Shown here piece by piece: positions 45,789 to 55,596 of a DNA stretch of 64,000 bases (positions are counted from its first letter, which is position 1; each line of letters starts with the position of its first letter). The translations under genes were made by a program, and so were the position numbers. Source of the DNA: Polynucleobacter asymbioticus QLW-P1DMWA-1 (lineage in GTDB: Bacteria; Pseudomonadota; Gammaproteobacteria; Burkholderiales; Burkholderiaceae); assembly GCF_000016345.1 (NCBI RefSeq), contig NC_009379.1, positions 868,001 to 932,000 of the forward strand, given 5' to 3'. The notes below the pieces were generated by a model, which had not been told where the DNA came from, did no database searches, and worked only from the letters and a program-made list of their open reading frames with translations.

Positions 45789-46913
45789 TTGGGTGCTTCA
45801 GCTAATAGCTTGATTAATAGACCAATTTTGGCATCTATTCATACGCAGGCCTTTCGACATAATTTAAACCGAGTTCGGGAATTGGCACCAGAGTCCAAAA
45901 TTTGGTCAGTTATCAAAGCAAGAGCCTACGGCCATTGCTTTGATGCCGCACTCAAAGGCCTCAGTTCTACTGATGGATTTGCTCTATTGGATATCCAAGA
46001 TGCTGTTTGGTTGAGGGAGCATGGCTGGGAAGGGAGAGTCCTGCTTTTAGAGGGTTTATTTCATGAAAATGAATTAGAACTCGCTCAAGAATTGAGTTGT
46101 GACTTAGTAGTGCATTGTGAAGCTCAGGTGGAATGGCTGGAAAAGTACATTGAGCAAGGTCATAAGCCTTTTAGTATTTTTTTAAAAATGAATACCGGTA
46201 TGAATCGACTGGGTTTTAAGCCAGAGGCCTATAGAACCGCCTTTCATCGACTACATGCTTTTGGATGTCGGATGCATCACATGACCCATTTTGCTAACGC
46301 TGATCAAGCAGATCAACGCCCCACTGTAGGCGAACAACAAGAGGTATTTGAGCGAACGATTGATGGTCTATCTGGACCCACCTCCCTTGCGAACTCAGCT
46401 GCCATCCTATGGCATCGAAATGCCTTAGGGGGCTGGATTCGCCCCGGCATTATGTTGTACGGCGCTTCACCAACTGGCATTTACGCTGACATTGAGCATG
46501 CCCATTTGAAGGCCGTTATGCAACTTCAAAGTGAAATTATTGATATTCAAGAATTGAAGGCTGGTGATGGCGTGGGGTATGGTGGCCGCTATCAAGCACC
46601 AGAAGCGATGAGAATAGGTATCGTGGCCTGCGGCTATGCTGATGGCTATCCACGTACCGCTAAAGACGGAACGCCTGTGTGGGTGAGTATTGGGGCTGAG
46701 GACGGTAACGGTATTGTTTGCCCCATCGTAGGACGTGTATCCATGGATATGTTGACTATTGACTTGCGTAATGCACCCCAAGCCAAAATTGGCAGTGTTG
46801 TTGAATTATGGGGCGATCGTATTCCTGTTGATGAAGTAGCGCGAATGAGCGATACGATTGGTTATGAATTACTCTGCGCTGTTGCACCACGCGTACCGGT
46901 TGCAATTAAATAA
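45789..46913 (+). CDS. alr: Alanine racemase
   Basis: A 374-residue PLP enzyme making D-alanine for peptidoglycan. The PLP lysine lies in WSVIKARAYGHC near residue 40 (usual VVKANAYGHG; here Arg replaces Asn), and the second catalytic Tyr in GDGVGYGGRY region. Start is TTG 45789, six bases after a strong AAGGAGG at 45776-45782; no nearby ATG fits. Confidence 0.93.
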   Translation: MGASANSLINRPILASIHTQAFRHNLNRVRELAPESKIWSVIKARAYGHCFDAALKGLSSTDGFALLDIQDAVWLREHGWEGRVLLLEGLFHENELELAQELSCDLVVHCEAQVEWLEKYIEQGHKPFSIFLKMNTGMNRLGFKPEAYRTAFHRLHAFGCRMHHMTHFANADQADQRPTVGEQQEVFERTIDGLSGPTSLANSAAILWHRNALGGWIRPGIMLYGASPTGIYADIEHAHLKAVMQLQSEIIDIQELKAGDGVGYGGRYQAPEAMRIGIVACGYADGYPRTAKDGTPVWVSIGAEDGNGIVCPIVGRVSMDMLTIDLRNAPQAKIGSVVELWGDRIPVDEVARMSDTIGYELLCAVAPRVPVAIK

Positions 46914-46936
46914 TTTTCCACTGGCTTTTAACAAAT

Positions 46937-46968
46937 AAAAAATCCTCTACATATTTAGAGGATTTTTT
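46937..46968. terminator. Bidirectional terminator between alr and bamD
   Basis: Perfect 13-base arms AAAAAATCCTCTA / TAGAGGATTTTTT with a 6-base loop, between the convergent alr and bamD genes. Confidence 0.95.
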
Positions 46969-46984
46969 ATTGGGCGCTAGAAAA

Positions 46985-47872
46985 TTACTTATTCCAGAAC
47001 TGCCACCATTTAACTTCTTTTTTTACCCGCTGACCTGTCTCTAGCATTGTGCTATCTGGGAAGTTCAAGGCAAATACCCGGGCCGAGTCATTGCTAAGTT
47101 GTGTCAGCCCTAGCTTCTCATAGGATTTCACTAAAATATAGAGGGCCTCCTCAACGGCGGGTGCACGATCATAGTCGCGGATTACCAGCTGAGCGCGGTT
47201 TGCAGAGGCTAAATAGGCCCCGCGTTGATAGTAGAAGCGAGCCACATTGACATCAGCTTCAGCTAAAGAATTCACGATATAGCGCATTCGATCCAATGAA
47301 TCGGGTGCATATTTACTATCTGGGAAGCGATCTACAACAGTCTTAAAAGATTCGAAGGCTTCTTTTGCTGCCTTAGGGTCTCGTTCGCTGAGATCTTGGC
47401 CGGTGAAATTACCTAGCCAGCCTAAATCATCATTAAATGTGATCAAGCCTTTGAGGTAATACGCATAATCCAATGTTGGACTGCCTTGATGCAATTTGAT
47501 GAAGCGATCAATGGCAATTAATGCTTGCGCCTGCTCTTGGGCTTTCCAATAGCAATAAGCAGAATTAATTTGAGCTTGTTGAGAATACGGCCCAAAAGGA
47601 AAGCGCGCCTCTAGTTTTTCAAAATATTTACCGCATTTCGCAAAATCCGCATCATTCATTTTGTCGGTAGCTTCAGAGTAGAGCTTTGCTTCTGGCCAAA
47701 TATCGGTGTCGTCTTTTTTGCCCTCGCTACCTGCGCATCCGCCAAGTAGGATGAGTGCAAAAATGATTGCTAAAAGTAGTGCAAAAGTGCGACTAAAAAT
47801 GGCTGAAAAGCCTCTTTGGGGTGAAGAGGGTCCAGCAAGCCTTAAACTGGCGTCTGATATTACGTCGGACAT
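46985..47872 (-). CDS. bamD: Outer membrane assembly lipoprotein BamD
   Basis: About 295 residues. An N-terminal hydrophobic stretch ends in the lipobox LGGC, then a mature TPR-like protein (FEKLEARFPFGPYSQQAQINSAYCYWKAQEQAQAL, in parts) that supports BamA in outer-membrane protein insertion. ATG 47872 was preferred to 47899, which would overlap the divergent rluD start; even so the stretch before the hydrophobic core is unusually long, about 27 residues. Confidence 0.93.
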   Translation of the reverse strand: MSDVISDASLRLAGPSSPQRGFSAIFSRTFALLLAIIFALILLGGCAGSEGKKDDTDIWPEAKLYSEATDKMNDADFAKCGKYFEKLEARFPFGPYSQQAQINSAYCYWKAQEQAQALIAIDRFIKLHQGSPTLDYAYYLKGLITFNDDLGWLGNFTGQDLSERDPKAAKEAFESFKTVVDRFPDSKYAPDSLDRMRYIVNSLAEADVNVARFYYQRGAYLASANRAQLVIRDYDRAPAVEEALYILVKSYEKLGLTQLSNDSARVFALNFPDSTMLETGQRVKKEVKWWQFWNK

Positions 47873-47892
47873 AACTGAAAGGCTCTTTAAGC

Positions 47893-48933
47893 GTGGCATT
47901 GCCGCAAACTCCTGAATCGAATCCTGTTGATTATATCGATGATGAGGATTTCATCTCTCTGGAAATTCCATTGGAGATGGCTGGTGAACGCCTGGACAAG
48001 GTGTTGGCTGGATCTTTGCCTGATTATTCCCGTAATCGGCTCAAGGCTTGGGTTGAAGCTGGCGCAGTTATGGTTGATGGAAAAGTCACCAAAGCCAGAT
48101 ATTTATTGAGGGGGGGCGAGAGTGTTAAGGTATTTCCTCAAGAAATGCCTGAACAATTTGCCTTTAGCCCCGAAAACATCCCTTTGGAGGTGGTTTACGA
48201 GGATGACTCCATCATTGTGATTAACAAGCCGCCGGGATTGGTGGTACATCCTGCTGCAGGCAACTGGTCAGGCACCTTATTAAATGGCCTCTTACACCGT
48301 TTTCCAGAGTTAAAGTCTCTGCCACGCGCAGGTATTGTTCATCGTCTCGATAAGGATACGTCAGGACTAATGGTAGTGGCACGTACCGCTCACGCCCAAA
48401 CCGCATTGGTTAGGCAGTTGCAAGAGCGAACGGTGGGTCGAAGATATCTAGCTTGGGTTTGGGGTGATGCGCCCAGCCAGGGCAAGGTGTTGGCCTCGGT
48501 AGGTCGTGATCAACGAGATCGCTTAAAAATGGCTGCTGGCAGTCCTCAGGGTAAGCCGGCGGCTACTTTGTTTAGACGAATCGCTAAAGGAAACGTAGAA
48601 AATGCTCCAGTGGCTTTATTGGAGTGTCGTTTGGAAACAGGGCGAACCCATCAAATCCGCGTTCATCTTGAGTCTTTAGGGTTTCCTTTGGTGGGTGACC
48701 CGGTATATCGCAAGAAAGCGCCGGGAGTTGCCAAAGCCCTATCCTTTGATCGTCAGGCGCTACATGCTTTTGCTCTGAGCCTACAGCATCCCGTTACCCA
48801 AGAATTGCAAACTTGGTTTCGTTTGCCACCCGTTGATCTAATTAACCTACTACCTCAAGTCGGCATGTCCACGCATGATTTGCCTGAAGAAGGGGTTGTC
48901 TTAGCATCTATCAAGAATGAAGTACGGGCATGA
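47893..48933 (+). CDS. rluD: 23S rRNA pseudouridine synthase RluD
   Basis: A 346-residue enzyme with an N-terminal S4 domain (residues ~23-85) and a catalytic domain with HRLDKDTSGLMVVA, whose Asp is the catalytic residue, and ECRLETGRTHQIRVHL. It makes pseudouridines 1911, 1915 and 1917 in 23S rRNA. Start is GTG 47893, with AAGG upstream. Overlaps pgeF by four bases. Confidence 0.93.
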   Translation: MALPQTPESNPVDYIDDEDFISLEIPLEMAGERLDKVLAGSLPDYSRNRLKAWVEAGAVMVDGKVTKARYLLRGGESVKVFPQEMPEQFAFSPENIPLEVVYEDDSIIVINKPPGLVVHPAAGNWSGTLLNGLLHRFPELKSLPRAGIVHRLDKDTSGLMVVARTAHAQTALVRQLQERTVGRRYLAWVWGDAPSQGKVLASVGRDQRDRLKMAAGSPQGKPAATLFRRIAKGNVENAPVALLECRLETGRTHQIRVHLESLGFPLVGDPVYRKKAPGVAKALSFDRQALHAFALSLQHPVTQELQTWFRLPPVDLINLLPQVGMSTHDLPEEGVVLASIKNEVRA

Positions 48934-49715
48934 TGGATGAGCAAAATAAAAACCCATATTTCTTGTTACCGCAGTGGAAGACGCCACACCGGGTGCATGC
49001 CAAGATATCAACTAGAAACGGCGGTTTAAGTCAGGCACCTTATGACTCTCTGAATTTGGGTTTGCATGTTGGTGACTCAATGAAAGCTGTTTTAGCTAAT
49101 AGGACATTAGTTTCTCAATGCCTGCCAGCAGAGCCTCTATGGCTTGATCAAACTCACAGCACAGTAGTGAGCACTCCAGTAAAACGTAAAACCAATACAG
49201 CAATGCCGATTGCAGCTGATGCCATTGTTACGAATATCCCAAACGAGGTGTTGGCTATCATGACGGCCGATTGTTTGCCTGTTTTATTCGCTAGCTCTAG
49301 CGGTACTGAAGTTGGGGCAGCACATGCAGGGTGGCGTGGCCTATGCTCAGGTGTTTTGGAAAATACCGCTCACGAACTGTTGGCGCTCAATCCACAACTT
49401 AAGCCACAAGATTTAGTTACTTGGATGGGTCCGGCGATTGGTCCAAAGCGTTTTGAGGTTGGTCAGGATGTACTGGACTCTTTTAAAGCTAGCCACATTC
49501 CTTTTCCTGAAGAGGCATTTAAATCCATTGCAGATAGGCCAGGCAAATATTTAGCCGATATTTATGCCTTAGCCCGCAGTCGATTACATGCTTTTGGAAT
49601 TACCCAAATTTATGGGGGTGATTTCTGTACGGTTTCAGAGTCTGAGCAATATTTTTCTTATCGCCGAGATGGCGTAACTGGAAGATTTGCCAGTTTTATC
49701 TGGATTGCAGGTTAA
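48930..49715 (+). CDS. pgeF: Laccase-domain purine nucleoside phosphorylase (YfiH, polyphenol oxidase family)
   Basis: A 261-residue protein of the YfiH/LACC1 family. MTADCLPVLFA and AAHAGWRGLCSGVLENT hold the metal-binding Cys and His; WMGPAIGP and SYRRDGVTGR complete the motif set. The family has zinc-dependent adenosine/inosine phosphorolysis and adenosine deaminase activities and a role in peptidoglycan editing in E. coli. Coupled to rluD, a common neighbour. Confidence 0.92.
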   Translation: MMDEQNKNPYFLLPQWKTPHRVHAKISTRNGGLSQAPYDSLNLGLHVGDSMKAVLANRTLVSQCLPAEPLWLDQTHSTVVSTPVKRKTNTAMPIAADAIVTNIPNEVLAIMTADCLPVLFASSSGTEVGAAHAGWRGLCSGVLENTAHELLALNPQLKPQDLVTWMGPAIGPKRFEVGQDVLDSFKASHIPFPEEAFKSIADRPGKYLADIYALARSRLHAFGITQIYGGDFCTVSESEQYFSYRRDGVTGRFASFIWIAG

Positions 49716-49834
49716 GAAATTCCCTTGTTACAAGTGAGGGTTATTACTGAATTAGCTGCTAGGCTAGGGTTATTGCGTATAACTCAATAGCTCTTATGCA
49801 TGGAGAATGTCCTTAATTAAATAAAGAGACTACT

Positions 49835-51466
49835 ATGTTTGCAGGTATGAATACAGGTGCAACGCCGGCTTTGGCGCCGCACCATATGGCATTAATTCCC
49901 CCGGAGCGTTTGGCGGAAATTCAAAAAGAATATTTTGCGGAGTTGGCGCACATCGCCACAAATCCAGAAGCGATTGAAGTAAAAGATCGTCGTTTTTCTG
50001 GCAAAGCATGGCACTCCTCTTGGAGTAAGGTCATTGCAGCAACCTATTTACTAAATTCAAAACATTTGATGTCCTTGGCGAAAGCGGTTGAGACGGACGA
50101 AAAAACCCGTCAGAAAATCCTATTCACTACTGAACAGATGATTGATGCTCTTTCCCCATCTAATTTCATCGCCACCAATCCCGAGGTCATGGAAAGCATT
50201 ATCAGCACCCAAGGACAGTCCATTCAAAAAGGAATTGTCAATTTACTAGGGGACATGAAAAAAGGCAAAGTATCTCAAACTGATGAGAGCGCCTTTGAAG
50301 TTGGAAAAAATATTGCCACCACCGAAGGCAACGTGGTTTTTCGTAACGAGTTATTTGAATTAATTCAGTACACACCTCTGACTGAAACTGTTTTTGAGCG
50401 TCCGTTTTTAATGGTGCCTCCGTGTATCAATAAATATTACATTCTAGATTTACAACCAGATAACTCTGTTGTGCGCCATATGGTCGCACAAGGGCATACC
50501 GTATTTTTAGTTTCCTGGAAAAACCCAGATGCATCAATGGCAAAAGTTAGTTGGGATGACTATGTGGGCAAGGGCGTTATCAAGGCAATTGAAGTCGTTC
50601 AAGATATAGGTCAATCAAAGCAAATCAATGTCTTAGGATTCTGCGTAGGTGGCACACTAACTTCCTCCGCCTTGGCTGTGCTTGCCGCGCGAGATGAGCA
50701 TCCGGCTGCCAGTTTGACCTTATTTACTACCTTATTAGACTTTTCCAATACTGGGATCTTGGATGTCTTCATTGATGAAGGCATGGTTGAGATGCGTGAA
50801 AATAGTATTGGCGGTAAAGGTGGAAAGTTTGGGATGATGTCTGGTTTGGACCTAGGTAATACCTTCTCATTCTTGCGCCCAAATGATTTGGTTTGGAATT
50901 ACGTTGTTGAAAATTACCTTAAAGGAAATTCACCACCCCCATTTGACTTGCTTTATTGGAATGGGGATTCAACCAATTTACCAGGTGCAATGTATTGCTG
51001 GTATTTACGTCATACCTATTTGCAAAATGATTTAGTCAAACCAGGTAAGGTAACAATTTGCGGCGAAAAAATTGATCTAGGAAAGATCAAATGTCCCGCA
51101 TATATATACGCCTCTCATGAGGACCATATTGTTCCTTGGCAATCCGCTTATGAGTCTACTCATATTCTTAAGGGTAAAAATCGTTTTGTCCTTGGTGCAT
51201 CAGGGCACATTGCTGGGGTAATCAATCCTCCTCACAAGAACAAGCGTTACTATTTTGAGAGTGACAAAATTGCTGCCACTGCTCAAGAGTGGCTGGAAGA
51301 GGCTAAACAAATTCCTGGAAGTTGGTGGCCTAACTACACGCAATGGTTGACCAAATTTGGCGGAGAGCAAAAGCCAGCAAGCAAAACATTTGGAAATGCG
51401 AAATACAAAAAGCTGGAACCTGCGCCAGGTTTATACGTTAAAGAAAAAGCAGATCAAGTGAATTAA
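49835..51466 (+). CDS. phaC: Class I poly(3-hydroxyalkanoate) synthase
   Basis: A 543-residue synthase that polymerises 3-hydroxybutyryl-CoA at the granule. The lipase-like box GFCVGGT has the catalytic Cys270, with Asp near residue 428 (SHEDHIVPW) and His near 457 (SGHIAGVINPP). It is shorter at the N-terminus than the 589-residue Cupriavidus enzyme. Weak AAAGAG precedes ATG 49835. phaB follows 41 bases on. Confidence 0.96.
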   Translation: MFAGMNTGATPALAPHHMALIPPERLAEIQKEYFAELAHIATNPEAIEVKDRRFSGKAWHSSWSKVIAATYLLNSKHLMSLAKAVETDEKTRQKILFTTEQMIDALSPSNFIATNPEVMESIISTQGQSIQKGIVNLLGDMKKGKVSQTDESAFEVGKNIATTEGNVVFRNELFELIQYTPLTETVFERPFLMVPPCINKYYILDLQPDNSVVRHMVAQGHTVFLVSWKNPDASMAKVSWDDYVGKGVIKAIEVVQDIGQSKQINVLGFCVGGTLTSSALAVLAARDEHPAASLTLFTTLLDFSNTGILDVFIDEGMVEMRENSIGGKGGKFGMMSGLDLGNTFSFLRPNDLVWNYVVENYLKGNSPPPFDLLYWNGDSTNLPGAMYCWYLRHTYLQNDLVKPGKVTICGEKIDLGKIKCPAYIYASHEDHIVPWQSAYESTHILKGKNRFVLGASGHIAGVINPPHKNKRYYFESDKIAATAQEWLEEAKQIPGSWWPNYTQWLTKFGGEQKPASKTFGNAKYKKLEPAPGLYVKEKADQVN

Positions 51467-51507
51467 ATACAACAACGATTAACAAAAGTTTTTTAAAGGG
51501 GAAATTG

Positions 51508-52248
51508 ATGTCTCAAAAAATCGCATACGTAACTGGTGGTATGGGTGGTATTGGTACTGCTATTTGCCAACGCTTGGCAAAAGATGGATTTAAGGTAGTC
51601 GCTGGATGTGGCCCCAATTCGCCACGTAAAGACCGTTGGATAGCAGAGCAAAAGGTGCTTGGATATGATTTCATTGCCTCTGAGGGCAATGTTTCTGATT
51701 GGGATAGCACTGTCGCTGCCTTTGAGAAGGTCAAGGCTGAAGTTGGTCGTGTAGATGTTTTGGTGAATAACGCTGGCATTACCCGAGATAGCGTTTTCCG
51801 CAAAATGACCCCTGATGCTTGGAAGGCTGTGATTGACACCAACCTCAACTCATTGTTTAACGTCACAAAACAAGTGATTGATGACATGGTCGATAACAAC
51901 TGGGGCCGTATTATTAATATCTCCTCAGTAAATGGTCAAAAAGGCCAATTTGGTCAAGCCAACTATTCCACTGCTAAGGCTGGTCTGCACGGTTTCACAA
52001 TGGCGTTGGCTCAAGAAGTCGCAACCAAAGGCGTCACCGTAAATACAGTGTCTCCAGGCTATATAGGCACCGATATGGTTAAGGCGATTCGTGAAGATGT
52101 ATTAGAAAAAATCGTTTCCGGTATTCCGGTTAAGCGTCTGGGAACTCCGGATGAGATAGCTTCGATCTGTTGTTGGATTGCATCGGATGATGGTGGCTAT
52201 GCTACTGGGGCTGATTTCTCCTTAAACGGCGGTATCCATACTGGCTAA
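51508..52248 (+). CDS. phaB: Acetoacetyl-CoA reductase
   Basis: A 246-residue SDR enzyme reducing acetoacetyl-CoA with NADPH. NADPH motif VTGGMGGIGTAICQRL, catalytic Ser in INISSVNGQ, and Tyr/Lys in YSTAKAG. AAAGGGGAAA precedes ATG 51508 (an upstream TTG adds one residue only). Confidence 0.96.
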   Translation: MSQKIAYVTGGMGGIGTAICQRLAKDGFKVVAGCGPNSPRKDRWIAEQKVLGYDFIASEGNVSDWDSTVAAFEKVKAEVGRVDVLVNNAGITRDSVFRKMTPDAWKAVIDTNLNSLFNVTKQVIDDMVDNNWGRIINISSVNGQKGQFGQANYSTAKAGLHGFTMALAQEVATKGVTVNTVSPGYIGTDMVKAIREDVLEKIVSGIPVKRLGTPDEIASICCWIASDDGGYATGADFSLNGGIHTG

Positions 52249-52255
52249 ACCAGTA
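52239..52255 (+). terminator. Possible terminator at the phaB end
   Basis: TACTGG / CCAGTA arms with a five-base loop spanning the stop codon, followed by TTTT and, after GGC, five more T. Weak stem, so read-through into phaR is likely. Confidence 0.4.
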
Positions 52256-52327
52256 ATTTTGGCTTTTTGGAGTAGGCGCAACACGACATATTTACCTTTT
52301 ATATAAAGTAGGGATAAACTATGTCGA

Positions 52328-52342
52328 TGTTGCGTTGCAGTA
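52328..52342. promoter_or_regulatory. PhaR-like dyad in the phaR leader
   Basis: TGTTGC-GTT-GCAGTA lies 17 bases before the phaR start codon and matches 10 of 12 positions of the TGTTGC-N3-GCAACA pattern in the phasin promoter, with the same three-base spacing. Autoregulation by PhaR is inferred. Confidence 0.55.
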
Positions 52343-52358
52343 AAGAGTAAGGAAAATC

Positions 52359-52919
52359 ATGGTTACCCGCGCTAAACGAGTTGGTGAAGATCGACTCATT
52401 AAGAAATACCCCAATCGTCGTCTTTACGACACCCAGACAAGTACGTACGTCACATTGGCCGATATCAAGGGCTTAGTGATGGGCAGTGAGAACTTCAAGG
52501 TAGTTGATGCTAAGACTGACGAAGACCTTACCCGCAATATCCTATTGCAAATAATTCTTGAAGAAGAGGCTGGTGGAGCACCTGTTTTTTCTACCCAGAT
52601 GCTCTCTCAAATTATTCGTTTTTACGGTAATTCGATGCAAGGTTTGATGGGAAATTATCTCGAAAAGACAATGCAATCGTTTGTTGATATACACAACAAG
52701 CTAGGCGATCAAACTAAAGGGTTGGGCGCAGGCAGTACACCTGAAGCTTGGTCTCAAATGATGAATCTCAAAAACCCACTCATGCAAGGTTTGATGGGAA
52801 ACTACATGGAGCAAAGCAAGGATTTGTTTGTGAAGATGCAAGAGCAATTGCAGGGCTCACAAAATCTGTTTGGGTCTTTCCCATTCACACCTCACCCTAA
52901 CAAAACCGAAAAAGAATAG
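52359..52919 (+). CDS. phaR: Polyhydroxyalkanoate synthesis repressor PhaR
   Basis: A 186-residue repressor. [20 protein letters not shown] at the N-terminus is the DNA-binding domain of PhaR, and the middle ([20 protein letters not shown]) is the PHB-accumulation domain that senses granules. The repeated phrase MQGLMGNY at two places shows a short internal duplication. PhaR releases phasin promoters when polymer is present. Start ATG 52359 follows AAGGAA. Confidence 0.95.
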   Translation: MVTRAKRVGEDRLIKKYPNRRLYDTQTSTYVTLADIKGLVMGSENFKVVDAKTDEDLTRNILLQIILEEEAGGAPVFSTQMLSQIIRFYGNSMQGLMGNYLEKTMQSFVDIHNKLGDQTKGLGAGSTPEAWSQMMNLKNPLMQGLMGNYMEQSKDLFVKMQEQLQGSQNLFGSFPFTPHPNKTEKE

Positions 52920-52921
52920 TT

Positions 52922-54280
52922 GTGGTTGGGAAAATTGGTTTTGTATCCTTGGGATGCCCCAAGGCTTTAGTTGATTCTGAACTCATCCTCACTCAACTGA
53001 GTGCTGAGGGCTATGAAACTGCTAAAGACTATTCAGGCGCTGATCTTGTTGTTGTTAATACTTGTGGCTTTATTGATTCAGCAGTAGAGGAGAGTCTTTC
53101 CGCTATCGGAGAAGCGCTTGCTGAAAATGGCAAGGTAATTGTGACGGGTTGTTTGGGTGCAAGGAAAAATGCTGATGGCTCAGATTTGATTCTGAGCATT
53201 CACCCTAAAGTCCTTGCAGTTACAGGCCCGCATGCTACTGATGAGGTAATGCAAGCTATTCACCTGCATTTACCCAAACCCCATGATCCGTTTACCGATT
53301 TAGTGCCGCCAGCCGGTGTAAAACTCACGCCAAAACATTACGCGTATTTAAAAATTTCTGAAGGATGCAACCATCGATGCACCTTCTGCATTATTCCGAG
53401 TCTTCGTGGTGATTTGGTTTCAAGACCGATAGGTGAGGTTTTGTTAGAAGCCAAACGTCTGTTTGAGTCAGGCGTAAAAGAGTTGCTAGTGGTCTCTCAA
53501 GATACCAGTGCTTATGGTGTTGATATTCAATACCGTACAGGTTTTTGGGATGGTAAGCCTGTTAAAACGCGTATGTTCGATTTGGTCAATGCATTAAATC
53601 AAATTGCACGAGAACATCAGGCTTGGGTACGCTTACATTACGTTTATCCATACCCACATGTGGATGATATTTTGCCTTTGATGGCCGAATTCTCAGAACA
53701 TGGCTATGGAGTATTGCCTTATTTAGATATCCCTTTGCAGCATGCACATCCCGATGTTCTCAAAAGAATGAAGCGACCAGCAAGTGGCGAGAAAAATTTA
53801 GAACGTATTTTGGCTTGGCGTGAAGCATGCCCAGACTTGGTAATACGTAGTACCTTCATCGCAGGATTCCCTGGTGAAACTGAAGAGGAGTTTGAGTACC
53901 TTCTTAATTTCTTGGAAGAAGCGCAAATTGATCGTGCAGGTTGCTTTGCATACTCTCCAGTAGAGGGTGCGAAAGCAAATGAATTAGATAATCCGGTGCC
54001 AGATGCTGTTCGAGAGGAGCGCCGAGCACGTTTTATGGCTAAGGCTGAGGATATTTCGATCAAGCGACTTGCTAAAAAAATAGGCAAAAGAGTTCAGGTG
54101 CTCATTGACCGCGTAGATGAATCTGGCGGAATTGGTCGAACCATAGGAGATGCACCCGAAATTGATGGCCTAGTGAGGGTTTTACCCCCAACCAAACCTT
54201 CAAAACGCTATCGTACTGGAGAAATCATCCGTGCAACCGTCATTAGCTCCCAAGGGCATGACCTAATAGCAGAAACTTGA
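52922..54280 (+). CDS. rimO: Ribosomal protein S12 methylthiotransferase
   Basis: A 452-residue radical-SAM enzyme. N-terminal UPF0004 domain with [15 protein letters not shown] and NTCGF Cys, radical cluster [15 protein letters not shown] (CxxxCxxC), and a C-terminal TRAM domain. It methylthiolates Asp88 of S12. GTG 52922 starts two bases after phaR. The gene is placed between phaR and phaA. Confidence 0.95.
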   Translation: MVGKIGFVSLGCPKALVDSELILTQLSAEGYETAKDYSGADLVVVNTCGFIDSAVEESLSAIGEALAENGKVIVTGCLGARKNADGSDLILSIHPKVLAVTGPHATDEVMQAIHLHLPKPHDPFTDLVPPAGVKLTPKHYAYLKISEGCNHRCTFCIIPSLRGDLVSRPIGEVLLEAKRLFESGVKELLVVSQDTSAYGVDIQYRTGFWDGKPVKTRMFDLVNALNQIAREHQAWVRLHYVYPYPHVDDILPLMAEFSEHGYGVLPYLDIPLQHAHPDVLKRMKRPASGEKNLERILAWREACPDLVIRSTFIAGFPGETEEEFEYLLNFLEEAQIDRAGCFAYSPVEGAKANELDNPVPDAVREERRARFMAKAEDISIKRLAKKIGKRVQVLIDRVDESGGIGRTIGDAPEIDGLVRVLPPTKPSKRYRTGEIIRATVISSQGHDLIAET

Positions 54281-54361
54281 CGATTGCATTAAAAATACTG
54301 TTTGAGTAATTGAGTAAGTACAAATCAAGCCCAATTTTTGGGCATAGCTAAGGGGATTGAT

Positions 54362-55546
54362 ATGAGTCGTGATGTCGTTGTCTTAAGTGCAGTTCGTTCC
54401 GCAATTGGCACCTTTAATGGTTCCCTCAGTAGTTTCGAGCCTTCAGAGCTTGGTGGAATCGTCATGAAAGAAGCAGTCGCTCGCTCCGGTGTGGATCCTG
54501 CTTTGATTAATTATGTGACTGTTGGAAATACGATTCCAACAGATAGTCGTTATGCCTATGTTGCGCGTGTTGCATCCATTCAAGCTGGCTTACCAATGGA
54601 ATCTGTCGCAATGGCATTGAATCGATTGTGCAGCTCTGGCTTACAAGCAATTGTGACCACAGCACAACAAATTATGTTGGGTGACTGCGATTACGGTATT
54701 GGTGGCGGTGTTGAGGTGATGTCACGCGGCATGTATGGTTCACCAGCGATGCGCAGTGGAGCGCGTATGGGCGATACCAAGATGCTTGACTTGATGGTGG
54801 CTGTTTTGACTGATCCATTTGGTGTTGGTCATATGGGTGTTACAGCAGAGAACCTAGTTGAAAAATGGAAGCTTACACGTGAAGAGCAAGACGCCTTGGC
54901 GGTTGAATCTCATCGTCGTGCTGCCAATGCAATTAAAGAAGGTCGTTTCAAATCTCAAATCGTCCCTATTACGATTAAGTCCCGCAAAGGCGATGTAGTT
55001 TTTGATACTGATGAACATTGCAAGCCAGAAACCACAATGGAAACATTGGGCAAGATGAAGGCTGTATTCAAAAAAGAAGGTGGCTCTGTTACAGCTGGCA
55101 ATGCTTCAGGAATTAACGACGGTGCTGCATTCTTTGTTTTGGCCGATGCTGAAACAGCCAAGAAAGCTGGTCATAAGCCGATTGCACGCTTGGTGTCTTA
55201 CGCAGTTGCAGGTGTGCCAAACCACATCATGGGTGAAGGTCCTATTCCTGCGACTAAGATTGCGCTTGAGCGTGCTGGGTTGAAATTGGAGCAAATCGAT
55301 GTCATTGAATCCAATGAAGCTTTTGCTGCACAAGCATTGGCGGTAACAAAAGGCTTGGGCTTAGATCCAGCCAAGACAAACGTAAATGGTGGTGCAATTG
55401 CTTTAGGTCACCCAATTGGTTGTTCTGGCGCAGCTATTGCCACTAAAGCTATCCATGAATTACACCGCGTGCAAGGTAAATACGCTTTGGTAACCATGTG
55501 TATTGGTGGTGGCCAAGGTATTGCTACTATTTTCGAGCGCCTATAA
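54362..55546 (+). CDS. phaA: Acetyl-CoA C-acetyltransferase (beta-ketothiolase)
   Basis: A 394-residue thiolase. Acyl-binding Cys in LNRLCSSGLQA (about residue 89), His in GGAIALGHPIGCSGA, and second Cys in MCIGGGQG. ATG 54362 follows AAGGGG; the frame could be read 8 codons earlier but without a ribosome site. It makes acetoacetyl-CoA for PhaB. A short hairpin (GCCCAA/TTGGGC, 54329-54343) lies just before the ribosome site. Confidence 0.93.
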   Translation: MSRDVVVLSAVRSAIGTFNGSLSSFEPSELGGIVMKEAVARSGVDPALINYVTVGNTIPTDSRYAYVARVASIQAGLPMESVAMALNRLCSSGLQAIVTTAQQIMLGDCDYGIGGGVEVMSRGMYGSPAMRSGARMGDTKMLDLMVAVLTDPFGVGHMGVTAENLVEKWKLTREEQDALAVESHRRAANAIKEGRFKSQIVPITIKSRKGDVVFDTDEHCKPETTMETLGKMKAVFKKEGGSVTAGNASGINDGAAFFVLADAETAKKAGHKPIARLVSYAVAGVPNHIMGEGPIPATKIALERAGLKLEQIDVIESNEAFAAQALAVTKGLGLDPAKTNVNGGAIALGHPIGCSGAAIATKAIHELHRVQGKYALVTMCIGGGQGIATIFERL

Positions 55547-55569
55547 GAGTAATAGAAAAAATTACGAAA

Positions 55570-55596
55570 GATCGTTTAGTGAAAGACTAAGTGATC
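55570..55596. terminator. Possible terminator between phaA and serB
   Basis: An 11-pair stem (two G-T pairs) GATCGTTTAGT / ACTAAGTGATC with a GAAAG loop, overlapping the serB stop; on the minus strand a T-rich stretch follows shortly after. Confidence 0.45.

Noticed and set aside
54329-54343. Hairpin before phaA as a terminator
   Set aside because: Six-base stem with a three-base loop but no T run after it; it might affect the ribosome site instead.
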